Shown here piece after piece: positions 8,485 to 20,200 of a stretch of 64,000 bases of DNA. The DNA is from Synchiropus splendidus (Eukaryota; Chordata; Actinopteri; Syngnathiformes; Callionymidae). Every line of letters begins with the position of its first letter. Within the stretch, counting starts at the first letter, position 1. Both the position numbers and the translations under genes were made by a program. The stretch covers positions 2,797,501-2,861,500 of the forward strand of contig NC_071340.1 in assembly GCF_027744825.2 (NCBI RefSeq). The letters run 5' to 3'. The notes beneath the pieces are model-generated. The model saw only the letters and a list, made by a program, of their open reading frames with translations. It did not search any database and was not told where the DNA came from.

Positions 8485-9164
8485 AACTAAAGCAGACGTT
8501 TTTGGTATGTACACCGTGTGACGTTGATGAGGAAGTATCCCGGTCCTTAGTCTGTAGCGTTCTGGACATGAGGGTGTTAGATCAACAATTAAGTACCCGT
8601 GTGCGTCAGCTGTAGCATCTTCAAAGCTTTCTGGAAAGAAAGCTCTCTGAGACGGGTAAACCTGTTGAGCAAGAACTTTTACCTGCATTTTATCGCGAGG
8701 ATTCTTAAACAGTACAAAGTAATTGCTATTCAGACTAATACTGCGACTATATTTACCACGATGAAATGAGTTTTGCGTCAGCATTATAACACTCATATTT
8801 TTATGATGTCTGTACTGTGTAAAAATGCGAACAACCTCAGGGTTTTCAGAAGCTTCAAAAATCAACAAAAAACATCGTCAAGAATAATCAAATGTTTTCT
8901 ATCAGAAGGAAATACATCTTCATTTTCAAAAGATTCAGGTAAACCTTCAATGAATTTGATATTTTTATTCATCTTTTGCAATTCACTGTACATCTGTTGA
9001 AAAGAAGTATAAATCCATACAATATTTACATTGGCATCATCCATAACATGTTCACAATTTTCAAGTATACATTTTACAAAATGGGTCTTTCCTGACCCTG
9101 ATGGTCCCACCACTAGACATGAAAATGGTGTTTTCAAACGAGGATCGAAATGAATTTCTTCCAT
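8485..9164 (-). pseudogene. Polinton FtsK/HerA-type genome-packaging ATPase, frameshifted
   Basis: Minus strand from ATG 9164. Walker A is GPSGSGKT (residues 20-27) and Walker B is LIILDD just before the frame stops. A 1-nt change in a T6 run (8867-8872) moves the rest into the next frame, which continues with NMSVIMLTQNSFHRGK and SLNSNYFVLFKNPRD, the sensor region of the A32/FtsK-type packaging ATPases. The motor pumps viral DNA into preformed capsids. A second small irregularity is an A5 run near 8495-8500: in the present phase the frame reads on into the following gene without a stop. The order ATPase, small basic protein, unknown protein is normal for the leftward Polinton block. Confidence 0.9.
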
Positions 9165-12100
9165 AATGACCCCTCATCCACTCAAAACTCAGAACCCAAA
9201 AGGTTTGGTTGTGCGTCTGAAAACAATCGCCTCTTAGTGTACACGACCCAGAGTTTTTTTAGTAACTGATCTGTTTTTTAAAGTGATGTTCTTTTTATCC
9301 CTGACAATGCTGTGTTGACGGGTCTCAGGCAGCCCATCAGGTGAATTATGTCAAAACAAGTCATCCAATGTCACCACAAACAACCCGGGAACCCTTTACA
9401 CATGACTGTTAGATCGTGGATGAAAATTTGAGGCCATCCTGAAAGATGGGTCATTGTTCAAGTTTTTTGATCCTCAGATTATCAATTAATGCGTTTATAT
9501 TCTTCTGCGAGACGTACAGTCACTCTCTCCTCACTGGCATCAACAAGAAATATCTGTTAGGTCTCAATCATTGGTTCTCTGAATGAGCACCATTGAACAT
9601 GTGTAACTTGTTGAATCACCCACGTTCTGTCTAAACTGAGGATACCACGTATTGTTGTACTTGTTCTTTACAAACAATACAATACAAAGGACCTGCCATG
9701 ATGTATGGTTTAGAGACTGCTACACAGGCAGACAAGCAGAGTCACATATGTCTGAATTGATGGCCAGGTTTTCATAGGAGGAGGGTGCATCTCAGATCAA
9801 GATGGAGGTCGCCAATTTGTGATGGCTATTAGTGAGGAAAGGGTAAAATGAAGTCATACATCGAAGATTTTACAAGCTACTCACAAACATTCAACATAAA
9901 TATTTGCCTGCATTCAACTTTTAATTTTCAACTTTTATCATCATCATCATTATCTTTTGCAGGAGATAACTATTGCATCATTTATGTTTAAACCACATCA
10001 TAGTGAGAATATATTACAACAGCATTACATTTAACTCTTTCAAAATTTCAGATTTTGTTCAAGGATATTGTAGGTATCCGTTTGCTTGTGGAATTAATTG
10101 AGATTCCTTGCAGAAGTATCCTTTTGACGCAAACGTTGACAGTAACGTTTGAAAATTTCAACGTGGTCCCAGAAATTGCAGCACTTTCAAGAGTTTCTCC
10201 CCAACCAACAGAAACAATACATACATAATTACAAAATAAAACCCAAAAAGTACTGTAGTAACATGCAAACATGAATGTCAGTCTACGCTTTGACTCCAAA
10301 GGTCCAGTGGAAAAGCTTCATAGAACTTCATATCCAATATGTGTTCCTTCCTTCCGTTTAAAGTTCTCGTATGAGATGTTTATGAGATGTTCATCAATTC
10401 CGCATTTACCTACGTATGCGTAGATCCAACAAGTCCAACATTTCCCCACTGCGGGACAAACAAGGGGCACTCTGTGCTCAAGATTCAAGATTGTATTCAT
10501 CACCGTGGTCACCCTCGACATTTTGGGCGGCTCGCGACATTTACGCTAAATGATAGCAACCGATTTAAGGGAGAATGACACACACAATTACTGTAATTGT
10601 TCAAGAAAAAAAAGACAAATCTTAATCTCATTCTATCACTTTCCCCCTCTTATGGGCAGAACAGCGAATTTTGCCACCGTTTTTAAAAAGTGCATCGAGG
10701 CTGATTTTAGGGGCGAGAAACTAGTCATTGGCTGTATATGTTGAACGAAGACCTGAGTATGATCCGGGACATCTTCCCATAGGATTGGATATTGGATCAC
10801 CAAGCGTTGTCATGTTCACAAACATGCTTTCATGTGTTTGCAGACATTCACTCAGTTAAAAATTTAATTTGAGTGAAAAATGAGATATAATCACACTGTT
10901 GCTTTCAAAAATCTTTGTTAGTTTTGTTATATTGTTTTTCTTGTTGTTGTTGTTGTTGTTGTTTTTCTCAGATGTTCTTTCTATGGAGTTTCTATTCTCT
11001 CCCTTCTCAATGAACAGAGTTGTTCTTTGAAGTATATTCTCGTATTTATTTGTTCTAATATTTTCTGTGTGCATATTCCGTCTTATGCAGTTACACTTTA
11101 AAACTTAACTGACTGATGGATGGATAGGTAGATGCAAGTTCATAAAAAGGAATAAAAGCCTTCTGCAGGATTCAGCGCCTCATTGAGAGACTACTAATGT
11201 AAAAAAAAAAAAAAAATGCTTCCACGCAATTCGTACACCTTGTGAATGTAAACAAATAAAAGATAATATACTCTTTAGCTTGAAGATATGTAAAGAAAAT
11301 GTAGGTCTAGGAAGATTAAAAATGAAAAAACTGAAAGTATGTCAGAAACTACAATGTCAACCCTGTGATTTGTTGTTTGTCAGTTAGAATTGACAGTGAG
11401 TAGTAAAAAGCTTTACTTGTAAAAAAAAAAAAAATTATATTTCATACTATTTCATGCAAAAGTGGGGTTGTGACCGGTAGCGAAAAATAAAAAGTTCTTG
11501 ACATCTCAAAAGTTATACATCTTTTATTTTTTTTCAAATTTGAAAAATGGCTGAACAAATGAAAAAAGTTTGTCAAAATTATATAAAACTATATCTAGTT
11601 TCTAATAACATTTCTAATAATATTCATTTATTTACCATATCGTAGATGGTTGTACAAAAATGTCAGGCTTTAGTTCAGGATTACTAGTACAATTTGTGTA
11701 AGCAGACAGTGTCAGGTGAATGAAAAGATTAAGAAGATTGGGAACATGCTGCTCGCACATGCTAAAATGGCTTGTTGTCTTATAGTGAGAATGGAAAGTC
11801 TTAAATTTGATGCACGAGTGTGTGTGTGTGTGTGTGTGTGTGAGTGAGTGCTGAAAGAAAACTGCTGAAAGAAATTTGTTGTTTTTACAAACAATTCAAT
11901 TTCTTGTGCTGACAATTAGGAGTTTTTAACAGTGAAACAGATATTTGAGAATCTAATGGATGGAGAAAAGTTTGAATTAGAAGGAAAAATGTACTTTTAG
12001 ATTTTATAGCATGAACAGCTTGCCTACCAAAACTATTCTTTTATGGTAACTTGCGAACACAGACAAAACAGACAAGACAAAAACAGGTTCACGAACCTAC

Positions 12101-12900
12101 AATGTCAACCAGTTTAATGATTGCCAGTTGTTTGTTTTTAAAAACACTGAAAAAGTTTTAAAATTTGAGACACAGTTGATAAATAAAAACTTAGAATACA
12201 CCTGTAACTTGTGAAGAAATATGAAAATACAATATCTGAATTTGTTCACAAGCTTTACTTCAGCATTAAAATTTTGTGAAAATGAACAATAGAAACACAG
12301 TTTTTTTAAAATGGAAAGATTTAATTTCAACACATTTCGATTTCGACTCGGGTTACTTTTTTTTTTATAATTCTCAATTCGTACATTCATAGTTTCACCT
12401 CAGCTAGAAGCAGGTTAGTCTCTGGATCTGATCTAAATACCACATATGATGCTGGAGTAATTGCGTAATGCATGCATAACTGGTTGATTAATCCTGATAA
12501 TTAATAATAATTATTTCTACACTAGTTGCCTGGTTTTGAATAGTCACAAGTTACTTTTTAAAAAATGCTAAACACAAAATGCACACTACAAAACGAACAT
12601 GTTGCACCGTACTGCTCCCGCATTTGGCTGTTTTCACCTGAAAATACAGAATAAAGACACATTTAAATCAGTGAAAAGCACGGCTTGTAATATACACATT
12701 TAAGCCACTGGTAAGGCAAAAAATAAGTAAAATAAAATAAAATTAAATTAAATTAAGGGTTGACATACTTTGGATATTTCTACACTACTTGTCTGACTAG
12801 GGATAGCATCAAGTATAAATGAATGTTCATTCAATGAATGTTCAGTCCCTCCTACATTGTGTTACATGACAAGTTATAGGACGTTTGTATCGCTATTATA
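9165..12900. other. AT-rich, gene-free Polinton interior (left of the LTR element)
   Basis: About 3.7 kb with no ORF over 100 codons and no recognisable protein. In a complete Polinton this is where polymerase B would be expected, and I see none of its motifs in either strand. Simple repeats occur: a TTG run near 10938-10962, poly-A near 11200 and 11420, and a GT run at about 11817-11842. A weak minus-strand frame at 10318-10521 has several Cys residues but no known domain. Confidence 0.6.
11817..11842 (+). repeat. GT microsatellite
   Basis: About 12 GT units followed by GAGTGAGTG. It is a simple repeat typical of fish DNA. Confidence 0.9.
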
Positions 12901-12904
12901 TCAC

Positions 12905-14965
12905 TGTAGTGATTCCTTCTCCAGAGATTCAAGCATGGACCTGGTGGACTTTTCTGGAATGTGTAACTTCAACTCGGAGACATCTCCTTGGGTGCCCACC
13001 ATGCCTGTTGCAGCTCAGAGGTTTCTGAACCCTCCGATAAGGACCATAAATCATTGGAATGGTCAAAGGGGGGAGAGACTAGAGCAACAGTCCAGGATGC
13101 TGTGCCGTAAGAGAAAAAAAAACCTGACCAACTCATGAACCCTGTTTGGTGGGGGACACACACAGCTCCTCCTTCTCCAGGTTCCAGATGAACAAAGACA
13201 GACTTGTATGTGAATGTGTCTTAATGTGTATTTCTTAAAAAGGACTTTGTTTCCCATAATAACCCATGATTTCCACAGGATGTTCAAGCAAACCAGATGC
13301 CCTGAACATGTGATGGTAAACTTGACATGAATGGTCGATTGTTATATTGATCATTATAGAGGAGAATGTGCTAGAATGGTCATGTTTGGTGTCGTCTGAA
13401 TGCTTAAATTGAGATGGGAAAGTTTTGACAGATTGCGAGCAACTTTACAACTCAGGTAATGTTTTATTGTCAAATCTCCCATCTCAAGACTGGAATTTAC
13501 GACCCCGTTGGAGGAGGAGGAGGAAGGCCAGGCTTGGAAACCCTCGTCTAATCAGCAATAGGTGATGGAACTCCTTCAACCAATCAAAACTGGACAAGGA
13601 GACTCTTCATGAGAGTTCAAAAGACCCAGTCTACAGAGGTTCTGCCCTCTGTGCGCTCTGTTCCCCTCTGTTCAGCCCTCTGTGACCCTCTGTTCAGCCC
13701 TCTGTTCCCCTCTCTGCTCTGTTCCCCTCTGTCCCTCTGTTGCCCTCGGTTGCCCTCTTTCCCCTCCTTCTGCCGCTTCCTCTGGATACTTCACCTCTTA
13801 CAACCAACTACAACCAACTTCCTCGACGGTTCCTGCTCAAGTTTCCTGCAAAGACTCTTGCTTCTCCTCCACCCTTGAAGCCGTGCCAGCGTTCCACTCG
13901 CTGCCCATCCAAGTGTGAGAGTGATTGAGGAACTTTTTCAATGTTGCACATCACCCTCGTCCTCCAGCGGTCTGCCAAGCCAGAGCTTCCTTCAGGAACG
14001 GCCCAGTCACACCATGTGATCACAGCCGGCGGCCGTGACGAGCACGCGAGTCCAACTTCCAACAACCTTCCGCTGCCTGGAGTGTGTCATTAAGGCGACC
14101 ACTCTAGAAGGTTGTTCAGACCGGTGAATCACCTGGCACGAGAGAAAGATACGCCTTCGGTCCTACGCCGCTCTCTGCCAGCTACGATCACCCCGTCTGC
14201 GACGAAAGATCCACGGCGGTCCGGAAGACGATCCGAGAGTGCCATCGACGCCTGAAGCTGCGTGTCCTCATCACCTCCAAGCCACCACGCTGAGAACCAG
14301 GACGCCTCCTTCCAAAGCCGCCTGCCTCCTCCCTCACCTCCTGACCGACCTTCTGCATCTACTCATCACCCTCTCATCCATCCCTCCATCCCATTCATCC
14401 CTCCACTCATCGCCAAAGTAAGCCGCTGCTTGTCATCTCTGCACAGAGTGGTGTGTTGGGGTTTAGTAATGTTATTACTTGCCTGAGGTTGACAGTTAGA
14501 CTAGAACGTCTGAACTTTCCCATCAGTTACACACGTGTCTGATACGGTATTGACATTGATTCATAACTGGTTTACGCTTCCATCGCGATATTGTCGGGAT
14601 CATCTCATTCTCCTTTGCATCTTTCCTGTTTCTTTCTGTTCTTTTATTCCTAAATAAATCTATAAAATTACGTTGGTCTTGATCACATTACTTTGGAGTG
14701 TATTATAATCAATCTAAGAGCCTCTGATCAGTAAAGGACATTACATCACGAGTAGTGACTTCAGATAAATAGATTGATTACGCTAATAGTTAATTAAGTT
14801 ACCACGGTTAATTAATTAATTAAGTGTTAATCAAGAGAGCTAAATAGTCTCCTGGAAACTATATTTCAGGTGGTGCCCCAAACTTTCGAGGAGATATTAT
14901 TTTTCATAATATCCACGTCACAGACGCAGGCGTCCGTGACCAGACAATCCTTCACTTTCACTACA
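12905..14965 (+). repeat. 5' LTR, 2061 bp
   Basis: Begins TGTAGTGATT and ends TTTCACTACA. It includes a CT-rich block of CCCTCTGTTC-type repeats (about 13630-13760), an AATAAA at 14653-14658 and an adjacent TATAAAA at 14661. Compared with the 3' LTR it has 1007 extra bases (13476-14482). Confidence 0.9.
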
Positions 14966-14972
14966 GACTTAT

Positions 14973-14990
14973 TGGTGCCCCGTGTGAGGC
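14973..14990 (+). promoter_or_regulatory. probable tRNA primer-binding site
   Basis: TGGTGCCCCGTGTGAGGC starts 7 bp after the 5' LTR. The TGG start and position fit a primer-binding site. I cannot assign the tRNA with certainty; the complement contains GCCTCACACG, which resembles the anticodon arm of a valine tRNA, so a non-standard primer is possible. Confidence 0.6.
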
Positions 14991-17213
14991 TGATTAATTG
15001 CTAAATTTTGATTGTAAACCATTCCATAAAGGTAGAGTGTTCCCCCCCCTTGCTTCACCCTGTTTCTTCCCTCTCACTCTCTTCAAAGCGTGTGCCCAGC
15101 CTGCGCTGAGACATTATTAAGAAAAATAAATAAATAAAAATAAGAACAAAATTAATAACGCGTTTAAACCACTTTGTCTGTGCTTCAAAAGCACTGAAAT
15201 TACTTTGATGGTACCTACTGCCTCGAAAAAAAAAAAAAAAAAAAGACTACAAGTCTTATCGAGAGAATATACATGTGTTTGCTCTAGTGACAAACGCTGA
15301 GCATTAATTCATCAGGCCTGCGGACGGAATTCACGACCGAGTTACGAGTGTCTAACCAACAGTGAACCTTCACGTCCAACTCCAACTTTAATAATTGGCG
15401 TAGCTAACCAGTTATTAAAACGTTGTTCCAACACGACGGGAGTCTTACATTTGCCCGGCGCACGAGTTTCTGCCTACGGGAACAATAGTGATCAATTGAC
15501 GTGAGCTTGTGTTGGGTGTGGTGAGCGTTATTGACCTATTCTTGTATTGCTGTGCATAGAGCAGAGATTTTGATCTCATAAGACTTTCGCGCATGCGTGG
15601 TCGCGGCTTCTTTTTCCCAGTGGAAGAAGCGCGCTCCTCTGGAGTCATTCCACATCACTGGAGGGCGGACAGAAAGTCCCGCCTCATTCACTTATTTATT
15701 GCTGTGTGTAGAGCAGAGATTTTGATCTCATAAGACTTTTGCGCATGCGTGGTCGCAGCTTCTTCTTCCCAGTGAAAGAAGCGCGCTCCTCTGGAGTCAT
15801 TCCACCTCACTGGAGGGTGGACAGAAAGTCCCGCCTCATTCACTTATTTATTGCTGTGTGTAGAGCAGAGATTTTGACCTCATAAGACTTTCGCGCATGC
15901 GTGGTCGCAGCTTCTTCTTCCCAGTGAAAGAAGCGCACGTCTCTGTAGTAATTGTACCCCACTGGAGGGCGGACAGGAAGTCCCGCCTCATTAAAGGAAG
16001 TGACGTCAGCGTAGCAACTGTTGCTAGGCTAGCCGGCTAACAGCTAGCCTGCCATTGACAATAGGTTTAACACTGTTGAAGGCTATTTGTTGTTGCTAAT
16101 GCTAAGGCGTGTGATGCTCACTTCTACTGATAGCCTAACTGCGGTGAAAGCTATTGTTTAGTTACCACGTCAGATGCTAAGGTACTGAGGTTGGATAACT
16201 TTAGTCTTTGGCTTATTTTGTTACAGTGCCAACTTGTTTAAGTTGACAGTTGGGGCCTCCGTGCCTTGTTTGTGCTTTGCTACTTGCGAGGCCACCACTA
16301 GCGGTGTTACAGTCTGCAGCTGCAATAGCTGGTTATGCTAATCTGCCACGATTAGCTTGTGACGATTGTGTTTGTTTTGCTTTGCACACAAATTAGCTGT
16401 TTGCTTTCTGCCATCCTGCAAATTGCTGATGCTTGTGGTGCTGCCTGTCCATTGTGCAGTGTGTTTAAAAAAAAAAAAAGCTTTGTCTATTTTTTTTTTT
16501 TTTTCAGTGTTTGCAGATTCTTGCTCCACAGTCTTTCTCTACCTGTCCAGCTTACACGCTTCACCTGTTGTCACCAACCCAAAGTCAAACTACAGTTTGG
16601 ATTTAAAATTACAAACCTAGTAATTCCAACCCCACTTGTGTATAAAAATAATTTTAATTAAGAATTAAGATTACAAATTTATACACAGATACACTTGAAT
16701 ATTTTTATTGAATAGCTGTCTCACTACTCAATTAGAAACATCGACAATAGAAACAAACCTTGCCTTTTTAATTAATAATTACTTATTAATTAAATAATTC
16801 AACCAGTCCATAAATAGCCCACACAATTAAATCTTGCATCCAAGTTGACAAACCAACTATTGAATTTGAAAAAAAAAACAAAAAAACTTGTTACTCACTT
16901 AAATAACTTAATGAGTTATTAGTAGAAACAATTAAACAATTTGAGATTTGATTCAAACAAATTTTAAATTAACATTGAAATTTTAGAAATCAAATCCGCT
17001 AAAAGTAACGCACCTAAAGTGATCCCCTGGTTATCTCAACAACCTGAGTAATAACAATAGCAATTACTTAAACCGTTACTTTTAACATCCCAATAATTTA
17101 AGTTGGTTTTCAATAACTTAAGAACAATTCGCTGATAAGTTTTCCTTTAACATTTTAACTAGCTTACAAGTGTAAATTAAGGAATTCAGCAATAAAACAA
17201 AACAAACGATTAA
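14991..17213 (+). other. long untranslated leader of the LTR element
   Basis: About 2.2 kb without a coding signal between primer site and gag start. It contains three copies of a repeat of about 153 bp (15540-16000), poly-A and T runs near 15225 and 16470-16504, and a CG-richer stretch near 16000-16060 (GTGACGTCAGCGTAGCAAC). The last 600 bp are very AT-rich. Confidence 0.6.
15540..16000 (+). repeat. tandem repeat, three units of about 153 bp in the LTR-element leader
   Basis: Units start near 15547, 15701 and 15852 with TGCTGTG.TAGAGCAGAG. Each contains CATAAGACTTT.GCGCATGCG and ends with GGACAGAAAGTCCCGCCTCATT. Units one and two are nearly identical; the third is more diverged toward its end. 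GCGCATGCGT is a possible NRF1-type factor site, so an enhancer or promoter role is conceivable. Confidence 0.85.
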
Positions 17214-20200
17214 ATGGCTGAAAGCAGAGAATCCCCGGTCGACTACGAAAACCTGGATTCGTTAGAGCACCTGCTCGCCACAATCACTGATAAGATGTGC
17301 CCAGGTTATAGCACAACCCTGGCAGCAGATCAACCTGACGCTATCAATGATAATATCGCTCAGCTCATGAGCCAATTGGAGTCCACGGACCCCAAAGATA
17401 AATCCCTGGTTAAAGCCCTAAGTTGCATGACCCTGAACTTGGTGGCACAATTAAAAATTAAAGACAAAGAAATTGAAAACAGGGAACGACAATGGGAGCG
17501 TGGACAACAGGACCTAGCCCTGCTGAGACAAAGGGAGTCCCTCTTAACAGAGAGACTCGACATGGTTGAATCTCAGTCAAACACCACAGAACTTAGTAAG
17601 CTGAAACAAGACAACCTAGAGCTTACTCAAGAGGTGTCTCAACTGAGACAAGATCTAACTGACCATGAGGCCGTCAGAGATCAACAAACGCAAGACCTCC
17701 TAGATGCCCTGGCTGAGTCACTGACCTCTCAGAATGAACTCAAGCGGGTGGAGGCAAGATTATCCTTTTGTCAGAAAGAACTGTCTGATGCACTTGCAGA
17801 AGTGGAGACCTTGTCAGAAGCATTAAGGAAACAAGCACCTCGACAAACAGAGCTCTACCTTCGACTTCTGGACGAACATGATAAAACCAGGCAGTTGTTA
17901 CAACAAGCCAATGAAAAGGTCCAGTCCCTCCAAAGTCAGGTCGACTCAATTACGGCGGAAAAGGAGGAAGAAGTAGAAAAGGACTACCACCTCCTCCGCC
18001 ACGTAAAGTCCTTTGAGGACCATGAAAGTCAGCTCCAAGAAGACCTTAGCAGGACAAAGAACGAGCTGCAAAACACAGTAGAGCAAACCCAAAGAGCTGG
18101 AGACGCGGCCCACGAGCCCCCGTCTAAGCCAGGGTCTCTGCTCAGAGATTCCAAGGAACAACCAAGCACCTTTAAATCTCTCAATCCCTTTTCTCAGTGG
18201 ACCGCTCACCCAGAAGGCAGCAGATCACAACCAAACTATGACTCTGCTTCCCTTCACTGGCCTAATAACCCTCCTCACCAGGGAGGTTATGCAGCCGCAG
18301 CCCCACCTGACAAAGCCCCGGCACAGGGCCTGACCACAAATGTACTAAACAAACTGGCTCGCAACATACCTCGGTTTGAGCCCGAACCTGGAGGTAATAC
18401 AGAGACCAGGTCATATCTGAGGGACATCGAATATCACCTTCAGCGGTTCCCAGAGGCAACCACCCCAGACAAAATCTACCTCCTCAAAATCACATCCAGA
18501 AGGGAGGTAGGCAACTTCATTGACAGGCAGCCACCAGCTGTCCAAAATGATTTTGACACCCTCACCAAAATGATGCTGAGAGAATACTCCAGCCCCGAAC
18601 CCTCACTAGGTCTGTTGTCAGCTATCGCTGTCAAACAAGGCAGAAATGAGCCACCAGCTCAATACTATCACCGACTCCGACAAGCATTCTTCGGTGACAA
18701 AAATGAGCAAAATATGGAAGAAGACCTCAACTTCAAAGCCCTGTTCCTCCGAAATCTTCATCCTGGCACAAGCCACCACCTTGGAGTGACAGCCTGCCCC
18801 CGCACTATGAATAGCTTTCAGTTGCGTGACCTAGCCGATAAAGGCTTCGCAAAACAGATGCTGGGCAACTGGAAAAATGGTGAACCACCTTCACTGCTGC
18901 CACTGGGTGTCCAAAGTTCCCACATGGAACTTGAAGGGGATGTACCAGTATTCCCGCCAGAAGTAAAACCTTTGTCACTGACACACCGACAACCAGAGCG
19001 CAAAGCGAGTCCTCGTCAGGCCCGTAAGACATTCTTCTCACGGAATGCACGGTCAGACGACTCCACAGCGCCACCGTGTACCATGAAGAACCAAGCTGGT
19101 TTCCACAAACCCCCACACCCTGGAAACGCTTGGCGTCGTCACGCTAACCATGGAGATGGCCACGTAAAACCGGTCCCCTCCACTCAAGCATACTCCCAGG
19201 CTAACTGTTGTCATAAGAAAAATGACAATCAGAAAAATCCCAGTCCTGAGGAGGAACAGATGTACAAGCTGTTCGCCCAGTGGTACAAGGAACAAAATCC
19301 AAAGAAGCCTCCCTCCAGACTAGGCCTGGAGGCAACTGAGAGTCAAGCCACACCACCGGCAGACAAGAACCTAACCTCAAACCCACCAAACCCAGCAGTC
19401 CTAGTCGTCAACTATGATCAGGACTCGCCACCCTTGGGTGAAAACTCGTGGGTCGAACACCCAGCTCAACCCACACAACAGCTTTTGGGTGAGTTGACAG
19501 AAAGGGGGGTGGCTCGCAAGTTTTACCTTGCCACGACTCTCGAAGATCTGCTTCACTGTGAAGCCCTCGTTGACACGGCAGCAGACATCACTACCATGTC
19601 GACACAGGTGTTTGACCAATTACAGCAAGCTGCCCACGCCCAAGATAAAACTCTCAAATTACAGAAATGTAAATTAGATGTCTGGGCATTCTCCACCGTT
19701 GGCACGCAGTTGAACACCTTAACGCTAATACACTGGACCATTGGACCCATGACTGTAGTCCACCCGGTCTATGTGTCACCACATAACAACATCCCTCTGC
19801 TTATCGGCAAAGATTTACTCAACAGGTTTGAGCCAATTATAGATTTCCAACGTCTTAAAATCTGGGCGCAAGTTCGTCAACCTCTGCCGCTAGAGCATGA
19901 CTCACACCCTTCTTGCTATACAGTAGCAAAGGGGGGTGACTCGGCGAGACACGACCCGCGCAGCAACCCACGAACACCCTCAAACTCAAACGTTGACACC
20001 GTTCTCTACCACCTTCCAGGCCGGGAACACAACGGTTTCCAAACGGCCAACCACAAGCCAGTGAAACACAAAGACTTGTTCACTGTCTGTGATCACCCAG
20101 TCAGCACCCATGACATGCGAGTGCATTGGAAGAAGGTACGGGGTCACTCACGCATTCCCGGCCGAGACAGAAAGTATAATGACCTCACAGATACTTTGGC

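Noticed and set aside
9165..12900. A degraded polymerase B gene
   Set aside because: No exonuclease or palm motif could be found by eye in any frame; a profile search would be decisive.
13609..13878. 89-codon Ser/Leu/Pro frame and two overlapping frames
   Set aside because: They come from the CT-rich repeat block inside the 5' LTR, with no conserved domain.
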